From positions 2,232,001 to 2,296,000 of the forward strand of contig NZ_CP073638.1 of assembly GCF_029962485.1 (NCBI RefSeq): a stretch of DNA of 64,000 bases, given 5' to 3'. The notes under the pieces are model-generated. The model was not told the origin of the DNA. It ran no database searches and saw only the letters and a program-made list of their open reading frames with translations. The DNA is from Burkholderia cepacia. GTDB taxonomy: Bacteria > Pseudomonadota > Gammaproteobacteria > Burkholderiales > Burkholderiaceae. Position 1 is the stretch's first letter; the number at the start of each line of letters is the position of its first letter. Both the position numbers and the translations under genes were made by a program. Below, piece after piece: positions 8,844 through 17,875 of the stretch.

Positions 8844-10040
8844 ATGAATCGTCCCGATAGCATTCGCGCGGCGTGCTGCGCGGTGATGGTCCTGGCCAGT
8901 GCCGGCGCGCACGCGCAAAGCAACGTGACGCTCTACGGCGTGATCGATGCGGGCATCCGCTACGAGACGCACGGCGTGTCCTATGGCGCCGACGGCACGC
9001 CGGTGTCGACCGGCCGCAAGATCTCGATGGCCGACGGCGGCGGCCTGACCGAAAGCTACTGGGGCCTCAAGGGCAATGAGGATCTGGGCGGCGGGCTGTC
9101 CGCGCAGTTCAACGTGGAAAGCCACTTCGGCCCGAACAGCGGCGCCATCGTGCCGGCCGGCTCACCGAATTTCTTCCAGGTCGCGTACGTCGGGCTCACG
9201 TCGACGTCGCTCGGCCAGCTCTCGCTCGGGCGCCAGTACAACGTGCCGTTCGAGATGGTGTCGCTGACCTTCGGCTCGAACCTGTGGGCCGGCCCGCAGG
9301 ATCCGTACTTCAACCTGTTCAAGCCGGAGCAGACGATGCTCGCGGGCGCGCGCACCAGCAACATGATCCAGTACGGCGCGCAGCTCGGCAGCTTCTACCT
9401 GCTCGCGCAATACGCGCCGGGCGGTCACGCGGGCGGCGGCGTGAACGGCGGCCAGCTCGGCGCGGCCGCCGCGTATGCGCCGGACAAGGGGCCGTTCACG
9501 GTCGGCGCATCGTTCATGCGCAGCTGGGACGACGTCACGCACGGGAAATTCGACATCTACACGGGCGGCGGCTCGGTGACGATCGGCAACGCGACCGTCA
9601 ACGCCGGCTATATCGAGAACGCGCGCGACAACGATTTCACGTCGTTCGAGAACGGCCCGTTCAGCCCGACCGACCTGGCCGGGCTCGGCATCATCTCGCC
9701 CGCGCAGGTGGTCGACCCGACGACGCCCGGCGGGTTCCGCCGCCGCAAGATGGCGCTCGCGGGGCTGACGTACCGCTTCACATCGGCGTTTACGGCGGCC
9801 GTCAACGCGTGGTGGACCCAGCAGTCGGGTTACACGTCGGACTTCGACGGCCGCGCGCGCCAGTTTCAGGTGATCGCCGGCTACAGCCTGTCGAAGCGCA
9901 GCATGCTCTATGCGGAAGTCGACTACGCGATCTACCGAGGCGGGCTGGTCGGCGCGCAGCTGGTCGGCGTGAACGGGCAGGCGCCGAGTACGAGCACCAC
10001 GCAGCTCGGTGCGACGGTCGGCCTGCGCCACTACTTCTGA
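8844..10040 (+). CDS. outer-membrane porin (OmpC-like, Gram-negative porin family)
   Basis: This 398-residue protein has a signal peptide ending AGAHA-QS followed by NVTLYGVIDAGIRYE, the usual first strand of Burkholderia porins, the constriction-loop-side motif LGGGLSAQFNVES, and a C-terminal aromatic residue (VGLRHYF) recognised by the BAM machinery. ATG 8844 is chosen over an in-frame ATG 99 bases upstream because it gives a proper signal peptide and lies behind GGAG. It forms a trimeric beta-barrel diffusion channel. It is placed after the oxidase/MFS genes, likely giving outer-membrane uptake for the same pathway. Confidence 0.88.
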   Translation: MNRPDSIRAACCAVMVLASAGAHAQSNVTLYGVIDAGIRYETHGVSYGADGTPVSTGRKISMADGGGLTESYWGLKGNEDLGGGLSAQFNVESHFGPNSGAIVPAGSPNFFQVAYVGLTSTSLGQLSLGRQYNVPFEMVSLTFGSNLWAGPQDPYFNLFKPEQTMLAGARTSNMIQYGAQLGSFYLLAQYAPGGHAGGGVNGGQLGAAAAYAPDKGPFTVGASFMRSWDDVTHGKFDIYTGGGSVTIGNATVNAGYIENARDNDFTSFENGPFSPTDLAGLGIISPAQVVDPTTPGGFRRRKMALAGLTYRFTSAFTAAVNAWWTQQSGYTSDFDGRARQFQVIAGYSLSKRSMLYAEVDYAIYRGGLVGAQLVGVNGQAPSTSTTQLGATVGLRHYF

Positions 10041-10070
10041 CGCGGGGTCGCATGGCATGTGGGCGATAAC

Positions 10071-10091
10071 GGCCGGGGCGGCACCCCGGCC
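10071..10091 (+). terminator. GC-rich hairpin after porin gene
   Basis: Arms GGCCGGGG and CCCCGGCC are separated by five bases, 30 bases after the porin stop codon. There is no T-run behind it, so it may be a transcript-end-stabilising hairpin instead of a strong intrinsic terminator. Confidence 0.4.
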
Positions 10092-10134
10092 GAGCGGGAC
10101 GAGTACAATCCGTGGAAAAAAACAGGGAGCATCC

Positions 10135-11154
10135 ATGGACGATACCGCCCGTTATACGACGGCGAATCTGCCGGTGCATTTACTGCGGTGCCTCGCGGAG
10201 ACAAGCAAGGAACTGGGCATCGATCCCGTGCGGCTGTGCCTCGGGCTCGGCTTCGACGTGGCCGACCTGTCGAATCCGTCGTGCCGGATTTCGTTGCGCC
10301 AGGCGAGCACGATGATCCGGCGTGCGCTCGAAATGGCGCCGCGGCGCGCGCTCGGCCTCGAACTCGGCACGAGCGAGACGATCGCGTCGATCGGGCTGGT
10401 CGGCTATGCGATGCTGACGAGCCCCACGCTGAAGGACGCGATCACGGTCGGCCTCGAGTTGCAGCGCCACACGGGGCCGCTGATGCGCTTCGACCTCGTG
10501 TCGGACGCGCGCACGCTGTCGATCCGCGCGACCAACGTCTTTCTCGAACCGGATATCGAGGCGTTCCTCGTCGAGGAAGCGTTCGGCAGCTTCATGAAGA
10601 TCGGGCGTTCACTCGTCGGCCCGTCGTTCCAGCCGAAGGTCATCGACCTCAGCTACCCGCCGCCCGCGTACGCGGAGCAGTACGCTCGCGTGTTCCAGTG
10701 CCCGGTGCGCTTCGAGCAGGAGCAGAACCTGCTGTCATGCGACGCGTCGCTCGGCAACCGCGCGATCGCGACGCACGATCCGCTCGCGCATCGCCAGGTG
10801 CTCGAATTCCTGCAGGACGCACTGCCGCCCGAATCCGAAGGCACCGAGTTCCTCGAATCGATCGAACGGATCATGCGGCGCGACCTGCGGCATACGCCAT
10901 CGCTCGCCGAGATCGCCGCGCAGTTGTGCATGAGCGAGCGTACGCTGAGGCGGCGGCTCGCCGACCAGGGCGTGTCGTATCAAACGGTGATCGACACGAT
11001 CCGCCGCAAGCGCGCATTTACGCTGCTGAGCAACCCGCGGCTGTCGATCGAGGATGTTGCGCACGAAGTCGGGTTCAGCGACGCGCACAACTTCCGCCGC
11101 GCGTTCAAGCGCTGGACGGGGCATGGGCCGCGCGAGGGGCAGCGCACGGCGTAG
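10135..11154 (+). CDS. AraC family transcriptional regulator (arabinose-binding-like N-terminal domain)
   Basis: This 339-residue protein has an N-terminal ligand domain of the PF12625 type (about 20-210) with MLTSPTLKDAI, then a C-terminal double helix-turn-helix (about 240-335): SLAEIAAQLCMSERTLRRRL is the first HTH and IEDVAHEVGFSDAHNFRRAF the second. This layout is that of OruR/ArgR-like AraC activators. AACAGGGAGC upstream of ATG 10135 supplies the ribosome site. It probably controls the adjacent porin/MFS/oxidase genes in response to their substrate. Confidence 0.85.
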   Translation: MDDTARYTTANLPVHLLRCLAETSKELGIDPVRLCLGLGFDVADLSNPSCRISLRQASTMIRRALEMAPRRALGLELGTSETIASIGLVGYAMLTSPTLKDAITVGLELQRHTGPLMRFDLVSDARTLSIRATNVFLEPDIEAFLVEEAFGSFMKIGRSLVGPSFQPKVIDLSYPPPAYAEQYARVFQCPVRFEQEQNLLSCDASLGNRAIATHDPLAHRQVLEFLQDALPPESEGTEFLESIERIMRRDLRHTPSLAEIAAQLCMSERTLRRRLADQGVSYQTVIDTIRRKRAFTLLSNPRLSIEDVAHEVGFSDAHNFRRAFKRWTGHGPREGQRTA

Positions 11155-11181
11155 TAGCCCCGCCGCACGGCTGCCATGACG

Positions 11182-12459
11182 TTACGCCGCGCCCGCCAGC
11201 GAACGATCGAGCGCGACGAGCGTCTGGTACAGCACGCGCGTGCCGTCGAGCAGTTGCTGCGGCTCGATCCATTCTTCCGGGCAATGGCTGCGGCCGCCCA
11301 GGCACGGAATGAAGATCATCCCGATCGGCCCGGTCGGCGCGACGTACACGGCGTCGTGCCCCGCGCCGCTCGGCAGCCGCATGCTCGGATAGCCGAGCTG
11401 CGTGGCCGCTTGCTCGACCGCGTCCATCACGAGCGGCTGGCAGTCGGTCGGGCGCGCACGACTCACGTGCTCGGCGCTTGCACTCAAGCGCAACGCATCG
11501 AGGCGCGCGGCCGCACCGGCCAGCAGCGCCTCGGGGAAAGCGTCGAGCACCGCGTCGCTGTCGCTGCGCACTTCCAGCATCAGCTCGACATGGCCCGGCA
11601 CCGCGTTCGGCACGTTCGGCGTCATCGCGATCCGCCCGATCGTCGCCACCACGTAATGCGGGTTGCCCGACAGCGCCGACGCGCGCGCGTGCGCGGCCTC
11701 GATCAGGTGCGCGGCGCCGACGAGCGCGTCGCGGCGGATATCCATCGGCGTCGTACCCGCATGATCGGGCTGGCCGGTCACGGTAATCAGCACGCGCCGG
11801 ATGCCGACGATGTTGGTCACGACGCCGATCGGCAAGCCGCGCGTTTCGAGCACGGGACCCTGTTCGATATGCAGCTCGACGAACGCGGCCGTGCTGCCCG
11901 GCGCGCGCAGCGGCTCGTGCAGCGCATCCGGGTTGCCGCCGATGCGGCGCAATGCTTCCGCCAGCGTTTCGCCTTCGGCGTTCGTCGCGCGCAGCATGCC
12001 CGCGTCGAGCACGCCCGACAATGCACGGCTGCCGACGCACGAGATGCCGTAATCGCTCGGCTCCTCTGACAGGAAGTCGATCACCTCGAACGGATGGTCG
12101 AGCACGATCCCCTGCTCGTTCAACGTATGCGCGACCTCGATGCCCGCGAGCACGCCGATGATCCCGTCGAAGCGGCCGCCGCCGACCACCGTGTCGCAGT
12201 GCGACCCCGTGACGAGCGGCTTCGTGCAGCGGCCGCTGCCTTCGCGGCGGCCGATCAGGTTGCCGCCCGCGTCCATCGACACCGCGAGCCCGGCTTCGGC
12301 GAACTGCGCGGCGAGCCATGCACGCGCCTCCGTGAAGAGCGGCGAGAACGCGCGGCGCGTCCACGGAACGTCGGGCCGCGTGAAGCGCGCCAGTTGCTCG
12401 ACGCGCGCGCTCAGGCGTTCGGCGTTCAGCGGCGGGAAAGGGAAAGCCGTCGGGTTCAT
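11182..12459 (-). CDS. M20 family N-carbamoyl-L-amino acid hydrolase (candidate N-carbamoyl-L-glutamate hydrolase)
   Basis: This 425-residue zinc amidohydrolase is of the allantoate amidohydrolase/L-carbamoylase group. Metal-site motifs visible: TGSHCDTVVGGGRFDG (His, Asp), FLSEEPSDYG (Glu-Glu), HIEQGPVLE (His) and PSGAGHDAVY (His). It removes the carbamoyl group as CO2 and ammonia. The ATG overlaps the hydantoinase stop (ATGA, 12456-12459), the classical hyuA/hyuC arrangement, so the two act in sequence. In the context of the neighbouring urocanase and lyase genes the expected substrate is N-carbamoyl-L-glutamate, giving glutamate; that substrate is inference. Confidence 0.8.
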   Translation of the reverse strand: MNPTAFPFPPLNAERLSARVEQLARFTRPDVPWTRRAFSPLFTEARAWLAAQFAEAGLAVSMDAGGNLIGRREGSGRCTKPLVTGSHCDTVVGGGRFDGIIGVLAGIEVAHTLNEQGIVLDHPFEVIDFLSEEPSDYGISCVGSRALSGVLDAGMLRATNAEGETLAEALRRIGGNPDALHEPLRAPGSTAAFVELHIEQGPVLETRGLPIGVVTNIVGIRRVLITVTGQPDHAGTTPMDIRRDALVGAAHLIEAAHARASALSGNPHYVVATIGRIAMTPNVPNAVPGHVELMLEVRSDSDAVLDAFPEALLAGAAARLDALRLSASAEHVSRARPTDCQPLVMDAVEQAATQLGYPSMRLPSGAGHDAVYVAPTGPIGMIFIPCLGGRSHCPEEWIEPQQLLDGTRVLYQTLVALDRSLAGAA

Positions 12460-13841
12460 GCTTGCTCCTGTTGCGTGGCGATCGACCGGCTGCCGTGCGG
12501 CTTCAGGAAGCGGCCCGAGCCCGCCGCGTTGACGATGCGCTCGCCGTCGTACACGAGCGCGCCGCGACAGTAGGTGGCGGCGATGCGCACCGTGAATTCC
12601 ATCCCTTCGAATGCGCTCCACTGCACGGCCGACAGGCTGCGCGACGGATCGAACGCGTAGCGTTCCGGCGTGAGGATCACGAAATCCGCATCGGCGCCGA
12701 CGTCGAGCGATCCCTTGCGATCGTCGAGCAGGAAGTGCCGCGCAGGATTCGTCGCCAGCAGTTCGGCCACGCGCGTCGGCGCGATCCCATGCTGTTCGCA
12801 GCCGGTCCAGAATGCCGGCAGCAACGTTTCGAGCCCCGGGCCGCCCGATGCATTGCGGAACACGTTCGGGTCACCCTTGCGTTCGAGCCCCCAGCTCACG
12901 TGATCCGACGACACGAACGTGCATTCGCCGCGCGCGATGTGCGTCCACAGCAGGTCCTGCTCGGCGCGCGGCCGGATCGGTGGGTAATGCTTGGTTTTCG
13001 CGCCGAAGCGCTTCGTATGCGTCTCGTGATCGAGCATCAGGTACTGCACGCAGGTCTCGATACTGGCGCGATGGCCGGCCTGCCGGAACATGTTGCACAG
13101 CGCGAAGCCGCGCGACGTCGACACATGCACCGCGTGCGCGCGGGCGCCCGTCTCCGCGCCGATCTCGTAGATCAACGCGGTCGCGAGGTTCTCGATCAGC
13201 GGCGGATGCGCGCGCAGGAACGCGTCCCAGCCCGTGTCGCCTGCCTCTATCATCCGCGCGACGTTCTTGCGCGTCATGTCCTGCATCTGGTTGTGCACGC
13301 CGCATGCGAGGCCCGACGGCGCGATCAGCCGGAACGCGTCGTACAGCACGTCCTCTTCCACGCGCGGGAACCGGCCGGGCGTCGCCTCGAACGTCGAGAA
13401 CTTGAACGCGCACACGCCGCCGTCGATCAGCCCGGCCGCCGCTTCGAGGCCGTGCTTCGCGTTGAGCGTGCCGTACAGCGCGACGTCGACGTGGCAGTCG
13501 CGCTCGGCTTCCGCGATCTTGCGGTCGAGCTGCGCGCGCGACGCGACCGGTTCCGGATCGTCGTACGGCATGTCGACCATCACCGTCACGCCACCCGCGG
13601 CGGCCGCACGCGACGCGTGACCGAGCCCCTCCTGGTTGGCCTGGCTGGCCGCATGCACCTGCCCGTCGACGACGCCCGGCAGCACCCACTGCCCGCGCGC
13701 ATCGATCGTGTCGCGCGCCGCCGGCGGCACGCCCGCGCCGCGCGCGGCGATCCGTCCGCCCCGGATCGCAAGCCAGCCGTCGTCGACCACCTCGCGCGCA
13801 TCGACCAGACGGCCGCGCACTACCTGCTCGAATTCGCTCAT
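12456..13841 (-). CDS. cyclic amidohydrolase (hydantoinase/dihydroorotase superfamily)
   Basis: This 461-residue TIM-barrel amidohydrolase has VLPGVVDGQVHAAS as the first metal motif, with Gln in place of the first His of the usual HxH; some dihydroorotase-family proteins share QVH. CAFKFST provides the probable carboxylated Lys, GVHNQMQ and AVHVSTS two His ligands and VSSDHVSW the catalytic Asp. It hydrolyses a cyclic ureide; next to the carbamoylase and a urocanase paralogue the likely substrate is hydantoin-5-propionate, yielding N-carbamoylglutamate (inference). First gene of a two-gene operon, divergent from the LysR gene. Ribosome site AGGAGG nine bases before ATG. Confidence 0.78.
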   Translation of the reverse strand: MSEFEQVVRGRLVDAREVVDDGWLAIRGGRIAARGAGVPPAARDTIDARGQWVLPGVVDGQVHAASQANQEGLGHASRAAAAGGVTVMVDMPYDDPEPVASRAQLDRKIAEAERDCHVDVALYGTLNAKHGLEAAAGLIDGGVCAFKFSTFEATPGRFPRVEEDVLYDAFRLIAPSGLACGVHNQMQDMTRKNVARMIEAGDTGWDAFLRAHPPLIENLATALIYEIGAETGARAHAVHVSTSRGFALCNMFRQAGHRASIETCVQYLMLDHETHTKRFGAKTKHYPPIRPRAEQDLLWTHIARGECTFVSSDHVSWGLERKGDPNVFRNASGGPGLETLLPAFWTGCEQHGIAPTRVAELLATNPARHFLLDDRKGSLDVGADADFVILTPERYAFDPSRSLSAVQWSAFEGMEFTVRIAATYCRGALVYDGERIVNAAGSGRFLKPHGSRSIATQQEQA

Positions 13842-13873
13842 CTTCGCCTCCTGCTTTTTTGATCACGAGCAGT

Positions 13874-13894
13874 TTAGGCAGCGCTCTGCCAGAA
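13874..13894. promoter_or_regulatory. dyad in divergent promoter region, candidate LysR site
   Basis: TTTAGGCAG and CTGCCAGAA arms surround CGCT, lying 33 bases upstream of the hydantoinase start and 47 upstream of the LysR start. LysR-type regulators commonly bind such dyads (T-N11-A type) between divergent genes. Inference from position and symmetry only. Confidence 0.35.
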
Positions 13895-13940
13895 TGTCTC
13901 ATGCCGATTTATCGTCCCCACATAACATGGAGTTAAGGCT

Positions 13941-14831
13941 GTGCGTCTGAACCTGCGCCAGATCGAGGTGTTTCGCGCCATCATGCTGACCGGCTCGATC
14001 AGCGGCGCCGCGAAGCTGCTGCACGTATCGCAGCCGGCCGTCTCGCGGCTCATTTCGTATGCCGAACAACGGCTCGGCCTCGCGCTGTTCGAGCGCATCA
14101 AGGGGCGGCTCTACCCGACACCGGAGGCGCAGCGGCTGTTCGTCGAAGTGAACGCGGTGTACCAGAGCGTGCAGCGCGTCAACGAAATCGCGGAGGACCT
14201 GATCGAGAACCGGATGGGCCACTTGCGCATCGCGTGCAGCCCCAATCTCGGGCAATCGCTGCTGCCGCGCGCGATCGCGGCGTTCTACGAGCGCTTTCCC
14301 GACGTGCGCATCATCCTGCACACGATGATCCCGAGCGTGCTGCTGCAAGCGGTGCTCACGCAGCAGGTCGAGCTCGGCATCGCGTTCCTGCAGGACACGC
14401 ACCCGAACGTCGAGAGCCAGCCGCTCTATGAAAACCGGATGGTCGCGGCCGTGCCCGCATCGCACCCGTTCGCGCGCCGCAAGACGCTGGCCGTGCGCGA
14501 TCTCGCGAACCAGCCGCTGATCGGCTATGGCAGCGACATTCCGCTCGGGCAGCTGGTGCGGCGGCTGTTCAGCGACGAAGGGCTCGTGCCGCAGGTCAAG
14601 ATCGAGGTGCAGCAGGCGCACGTCGCATGCGCGCTCGCGCAGGCCGGCACCGGCATCGCGCTGATCGACGAACTGACGGTCGCGGGGCCCGTGTGGCCGC
14701 AGATCGTCGTGAAGCCGATCGTGCCGACCATTTCCGCGCCGGTCAGCGTGCTGCACCCCGTACTCGCACCGCTGTCGAGGCTCGCGAACGAGTTCATCGA
14801 CACACTTCATTCGCTGTCCGCAAACGCATGA
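13941..14831 (+). CDS. LysR family transcriptional regulator of the 11-23 kb catabolic locus
   Basis: This 296-residue protein has a winged HTH in residues 1-60 (RQIEVFRAIMLTGSISGAAK and VSQPAVSRLI) and a periplasmic-binding-like effector domain from about 90 onward. The start is GTG 13941, behind GGAGTTAAGG. It sits divergent from the hydantoinase/carbamoylase pair and immediately before the DUF917-urocanase-MFS-lyase operon, so it is placed to control both arms. The effector is likely the imidazole-derived substrate or an intermediate (inference). Confidence 0.85.
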   Translation: MRLNLRQIEVFRAIMLTGSISGAAKLLHVSQPAVSRLISYAEQRLGLALFERIKGRLYPTPEAQRLFVEVNAVYQSVQRVNEIAEDLIENRMGHLRIACSPNLGQSLLPRAIAAFYERFPDVRIILHTMIPSVLLQAVLTQQVELGIAFLQDTHPNVESQPLYENRMVAAVPASHPFARRKTLAVRDLANQPLIGYGSDIPLGQLVRRLFSDEGLVPQVKIEVQQAHVACALAQAGTGIALIDELTVAGPVWPQIVVKPIVPTISAPVSVLHPVLAPLSRLANEFIDTLHSLSANA

Positions 14832-14958
14832 ATTCCGGTGCCGAAACGGGCTGAAATCGTTGTCCAGCCTGCGTTTCGCCGTCCCACCGGCAGCCGCCGA
14901 TCGCGGCGCGGGCAGCCCGTCGCTCGGGCGTCACCGGGATTACCCTACGCTTAACATC

Positions 14959-14992
14959 GCGTTATGAAGTCTCCATAAAATAGCAATAACGC
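14959..14992. promoter_or_regulatory. inverted repeat with AT-rich centre upstream of DUF917 operon
   Basis: GCGTTAT (14959-14965) and ATAACGC (14986-14992) flank an AT-rich stretch containing TAAAAT, in the 260-base gap before the DUF917 gene. It could be the operator/promoter of the catabolic operon controlled by the upstream LysR. No experimental support. Confidence 0.35.
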
Positions 14993-15091
14993 TCAATATT
15001 CGGCGTCCCTAGAATCGTTTGGACAGTACCGCCACACAAGGCTTTCCGGCCGGCGCGTACAGCCCTTTTTCCCTCTCAGGACAAACGACAC

Positions 15092-16183
15092 ATGGGACGC
15101 ATTCTGTCTTCGAAGGACGTCGAAGCCGCCGTCAAGGGCGGTTCGGTTTTCGCATGCGGCGGCGGCGGCTGGGCCGACCACGGCCGTGAACTCGGCACGC
15201 TCGCGGTCACGATCGGCCGCCCCGAACTGGTGAGCATCGACGAGTTGCCGAACGACGCATGGATCGCCACGGCTGCCGCGATCGGCGCGCCGGGCGGCCT
15301 CACCGACTGGCAAATGCTCGGCGCCGACTACGTGAAGGCCGCGCAGCTCGTCCAGGACGCGCTCGGCGAGCCGCTCGCGGGGCTCATCATCGGGCAGAAC
15401 GGGATGTCGAGCACGCTGAACGCGTGGCTGCCGTCCGCGCTGCTCGGCACCAAGGTGGTCGACGCGGTGGGCGACATCCGCGCGCATCCGACCGGTGACA
15501 TGGGTTCGCTCGGCCTCGCATCGAGCACCGCGCCGATGATCCAGGCGGCGGCCGGCGGCAACCGCGCCCAGCATGCGTACATGGAAGTGGTCGTGCGCGG
15601 CGCGACCGCGCGGGTGTCGCCGGTGCTGCGCAAGGCGGCCGACATGGCCGGCGGCTTCATCGCGAGTTGCCGCAACCCGATTCGCGCATCGTATGTGCGC
15701 CAGCACGCGGCGCTCGGCGGCATCAGCCGCGCGCTCGCACTCGGCGAAGCGATCATCGACGCCGAGCGACGCGGCGGCAGTGCGGTGATCGATGCGATCT
15801 GCGCGACCACGCACGGCGAGATCATCGCGAGCGGCAAGGTCGAGCGCAACACGCTCGAATACACGCGCGAAGCGTTCGACGTCGGCCTCGTCTACCTCGG
15901 CAGCGGCGCGCAGCGCGCGGTCATTCACGTGATGAACGAACACATGGCGGTGGACGACGCACACGGCGAACGGATCGCGACGTACCCGGACGTGATCACG
16001 ACGCTCGATGCCGAAGGCCGCCCCGTCAGCGCCGGCCAGTTGAAGGAAGGGATGGAGATCCACGTGCTGCGCGTGGCGAAGGCGCACATTCCGCTGTCGT
16101 CGTCGGTATTCGATCCGGCCGTGTATCCGCCGGTCGAAGCCGCGCTCGGCATTTCGATCGCCGACTATGCGCTCGCGCGCTGA
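15092..16183 (+). CDS. DUF917 family protein (candidate thiohydantoin desulfhydrase/hydrolase)
   Basis: This 363-residue protein has the DUF917 hallmark FACGGGGWADHGRE at the N terminus, SIDELPNDAWIATAA, and the central VGDIRAHPTGDMGSLGL metal-binding-type region. DUF917 proteins share a fold with acetone carboxylase/hydantoinase relatives and occur with hydantoin-processing enzymes. It is the first gene of an operon with a urocanase paralogue (15-base gap) and an ammonia-lyase-like protein. In ergothioneine degradation the thiohydantoin made after hydration must lose its sulfur; this gene is the best local candidate. Family is clear; the reaction is inference. Confidence 0.72.
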   Translation: MGRILSSKDVEAAVKGGSVFACGGGGWADHGRELGTLAVTIGRPELVSIDELPNDAWIATAAAIGAPGGLTDWQMLGADYVKAAQLVQDALGEPLAGLIIGQNGMSSTLNAWLPSALLGTKVVDAVGDIRAHPTGDMGSLGLASSTAPMIQAAAGGNRAQHAYMEVVVRGATARVSPVLRKAADMAGGFIASCRNPIRASYVRQHAALGGISRALALGEAIIDAERRGGSAVIDAICATTHGEIIASGKVERNTLEYTREAFDVGLVYLGSGAQRAVIHVMNEHMAVDDAHGERIATYPDVITTLDAEGRPVSAGQLKEGMEIHVLRVAKAHIPLSSSVFDPAVYPPVEAALGISIADYALAR

Positions 16184-16198
16184 ACGGAGGGCGACACC

Positions 16199-17839
16199 AT
16201 GACCCGCACCTTCGAAGTCACGTCCGGCAACACGCTGCGCTGCAAGGGCTGGCGCCAGGAAGCACTGCTGCGCCTGCTCGAGAACGTGCTCGCCGTCGGC
16301 GAGGACCCCGAACAATTGATCGTCTACGCGGCGCTCGGCCGTGCGGCGCGCGACTGGCCGTCGCACGACGCGATCGTGCACACGCTGAAGACGATGGACG
16401 AGGACCACACGCTCGTCGTCCAGTCCGGCAAGCCCGTCGCGCTGCTGCGCACGCATGCGAGCGCGCCGCTCGTCGTGATGGCGAACTGCAACCTGATCGG
16501 CCAGTGGGCGAAGGCCGAACACTTCTACGAACTGGAGCGGCGCAACCTGATCTGCTGGGGCGGCCTGACGGCCGGCGACTGGCAGTACATCGGCTCGCAG
16601 GGCGTGATCCAGGGCACGTATGAAATCTTCTCGCGCATCGCCGAGCGCCATTTCGACAACGACCTGCGCGGCCGCTTCATCCTGACCGCCGGCCTCGGCG
16701 GAATGGGTGGCGCGCAACCGCTCGCGGGCCGGATGGCGAACGCGGCGACACTCGTCGTCGAGATCGACCAGACGCGCATCGACAAGCGGCTGCAGATCGG
16801 CTTCCTCGAACGGCAGGCGCGCGATCTCGACGAGGCGCTCGCGCTGATCCGCGACGCGCAGGCCCGGCGCGAACCGATCTCGGTCGGCCTGCTCGGCAAC
16901 GCGGCCGACGTGTTCCCGGCGATCCTCGCGCGCGGCGTCGTGCCCGACATCGTCACCGACCAGACGGCCGCGCACGATCTCGTCTACGGCTACGTGCCGT
17001 CGGGCTTCACGCTCGACGAAGTGCGCGCGCTGCGCGAGCGCGACCTCACGCGGCTGATGGATGCGAGCCGCGCGTCGATCGTGCGACACGTCGAGGCGAT
17101 GCTGGGCTTCAAGGATCGCGGCGCGATCGTGTTCGACAACGGCAACCTGATCCGCACGCATGCGAAAGACGGCGGCGTCGCGCGCGCGTTCGAGATCCCG
17201 GTGTTCACCGAGGCATTCCTGCGCCCGCTGTTCTGCCGTGCGATCGGCCCATTCCGCTGGATCGCGCTGTCGAACGACCCGAACGACATCCGCCTCATCG
17301 ACGACTACCTGCTCGAACACTTTCCGGACAACCGGATCGTCACGAACTGGATCCAGCGCGCCCGCGAATGCGTGCCGTTCGAAGGGCTGCCGGCGCGCAT
17401 CGCATGGCTCGGCCACGGCGAGCGCACGCGGCTCGCGCTCGCGGTCAACGCGATGGTGCGCGACGGCGTGCTGGCCGGGCCGGTCGCGTTCACGCGCGAC
17501 CACCTCGATGCCGGTGCGATGGCGCACCCGAACATCATGACCGAGAACCTGCGCGACGGCTCCGACGCGGTGGCCGACTGGCCGCTGCTGAACGCGATGA
17601 TGAGCTGCTCGTCGATGGCCGATCTCGTCGCGATCCATTCGGGCGGCGGCGGCTACAGCGGCTACATGACGAGTGCGGGCGTCACCGTCGTGGCCGACGG
17701 CAGCGCGGCGGCGAACGAGCGGCTCACGCTGTCGATGACCAACGACACCGCGCTCGGCGTGATCCGCTACGCGGATGCCGGCTACGAAGAAGCTCTCGAC
17801 GAAGCGCAACGCAAGCAGATTCCGCACATCCGGCTGTAA
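16199..17839 (+). CDS. urocanase family protein (candidate thiourocanate hydratase)
   Basis: This 546-residue, full-length urocanase homologue has TAGLGGMGGAQPLAG, the NAD-binding loop, and DHLDAGAMAHPNIMTE plus DGSDAVADWPLLNA in the catalytic half. Differences from histidine-degradation HutU: the segment GLPARIAWLGHGER has Ala402 where HutU, as I recall, has its active-site Cys, and the usual His-His-Gly-Gly-Gly stretch is IHSGGGG. These suggest a related but different substrate. The gene lies between DUF917 and an MHS permease, with spacing of 15 and 36 bases, so one transcript. No hutH, hutI or hutG genes are present nearby, arguing against the ordinary hut pathway. Confidence 0.8.
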   Translation: MTRTFEVTSGNTLRCKGWRQEALLRLLENVLAVGEDPEQLIVYAALGRAARDWPSHDAIVHTLKTMDEDHTLVVQSGKPVALLRTHASAPLVVMANCNLIGQWAKAEHFYELERRNLICWGGLTAGDWQYIGSQGVIQGTYEIFSRIAERHFDNDLRGRFILTAGLGGMGGAQPLAGRMANAATLVVEIDQTRIDKRLQIGFLERQARDLDEALALIRDAQARREPISVGLLGNAADVFPAILARGVVPDIVTDQTAAHDLVYGYVPSGFTLDEVRALRERDLTRLMDASRASIVRHVEAMLGFKDRGAIVFDNGNLIRTHAKDGGVARAFEIPVFTEAFLRPLFCRAIGPFRWIALSNDPNDIRLIDDYLLEHFPDNRIVTNWIQRARECVPFEGLPARIAWLGHGERTRLALAVNAMVRDGVLAGPVAFTRDHLDAGAMAHPNIMTENLRDGSDAVADWPLLNAMMSCSSMADLVAIHSGGGGYSGYMTSAGVTVVADGSAAANERLTLSMTNDTALGVIRYADAGYEEALDEAQRKQIPHIRL

Positions 17840-17875
17840 CGGCCGGCTCGCACGACGACAAGACAGGAGATCGAA

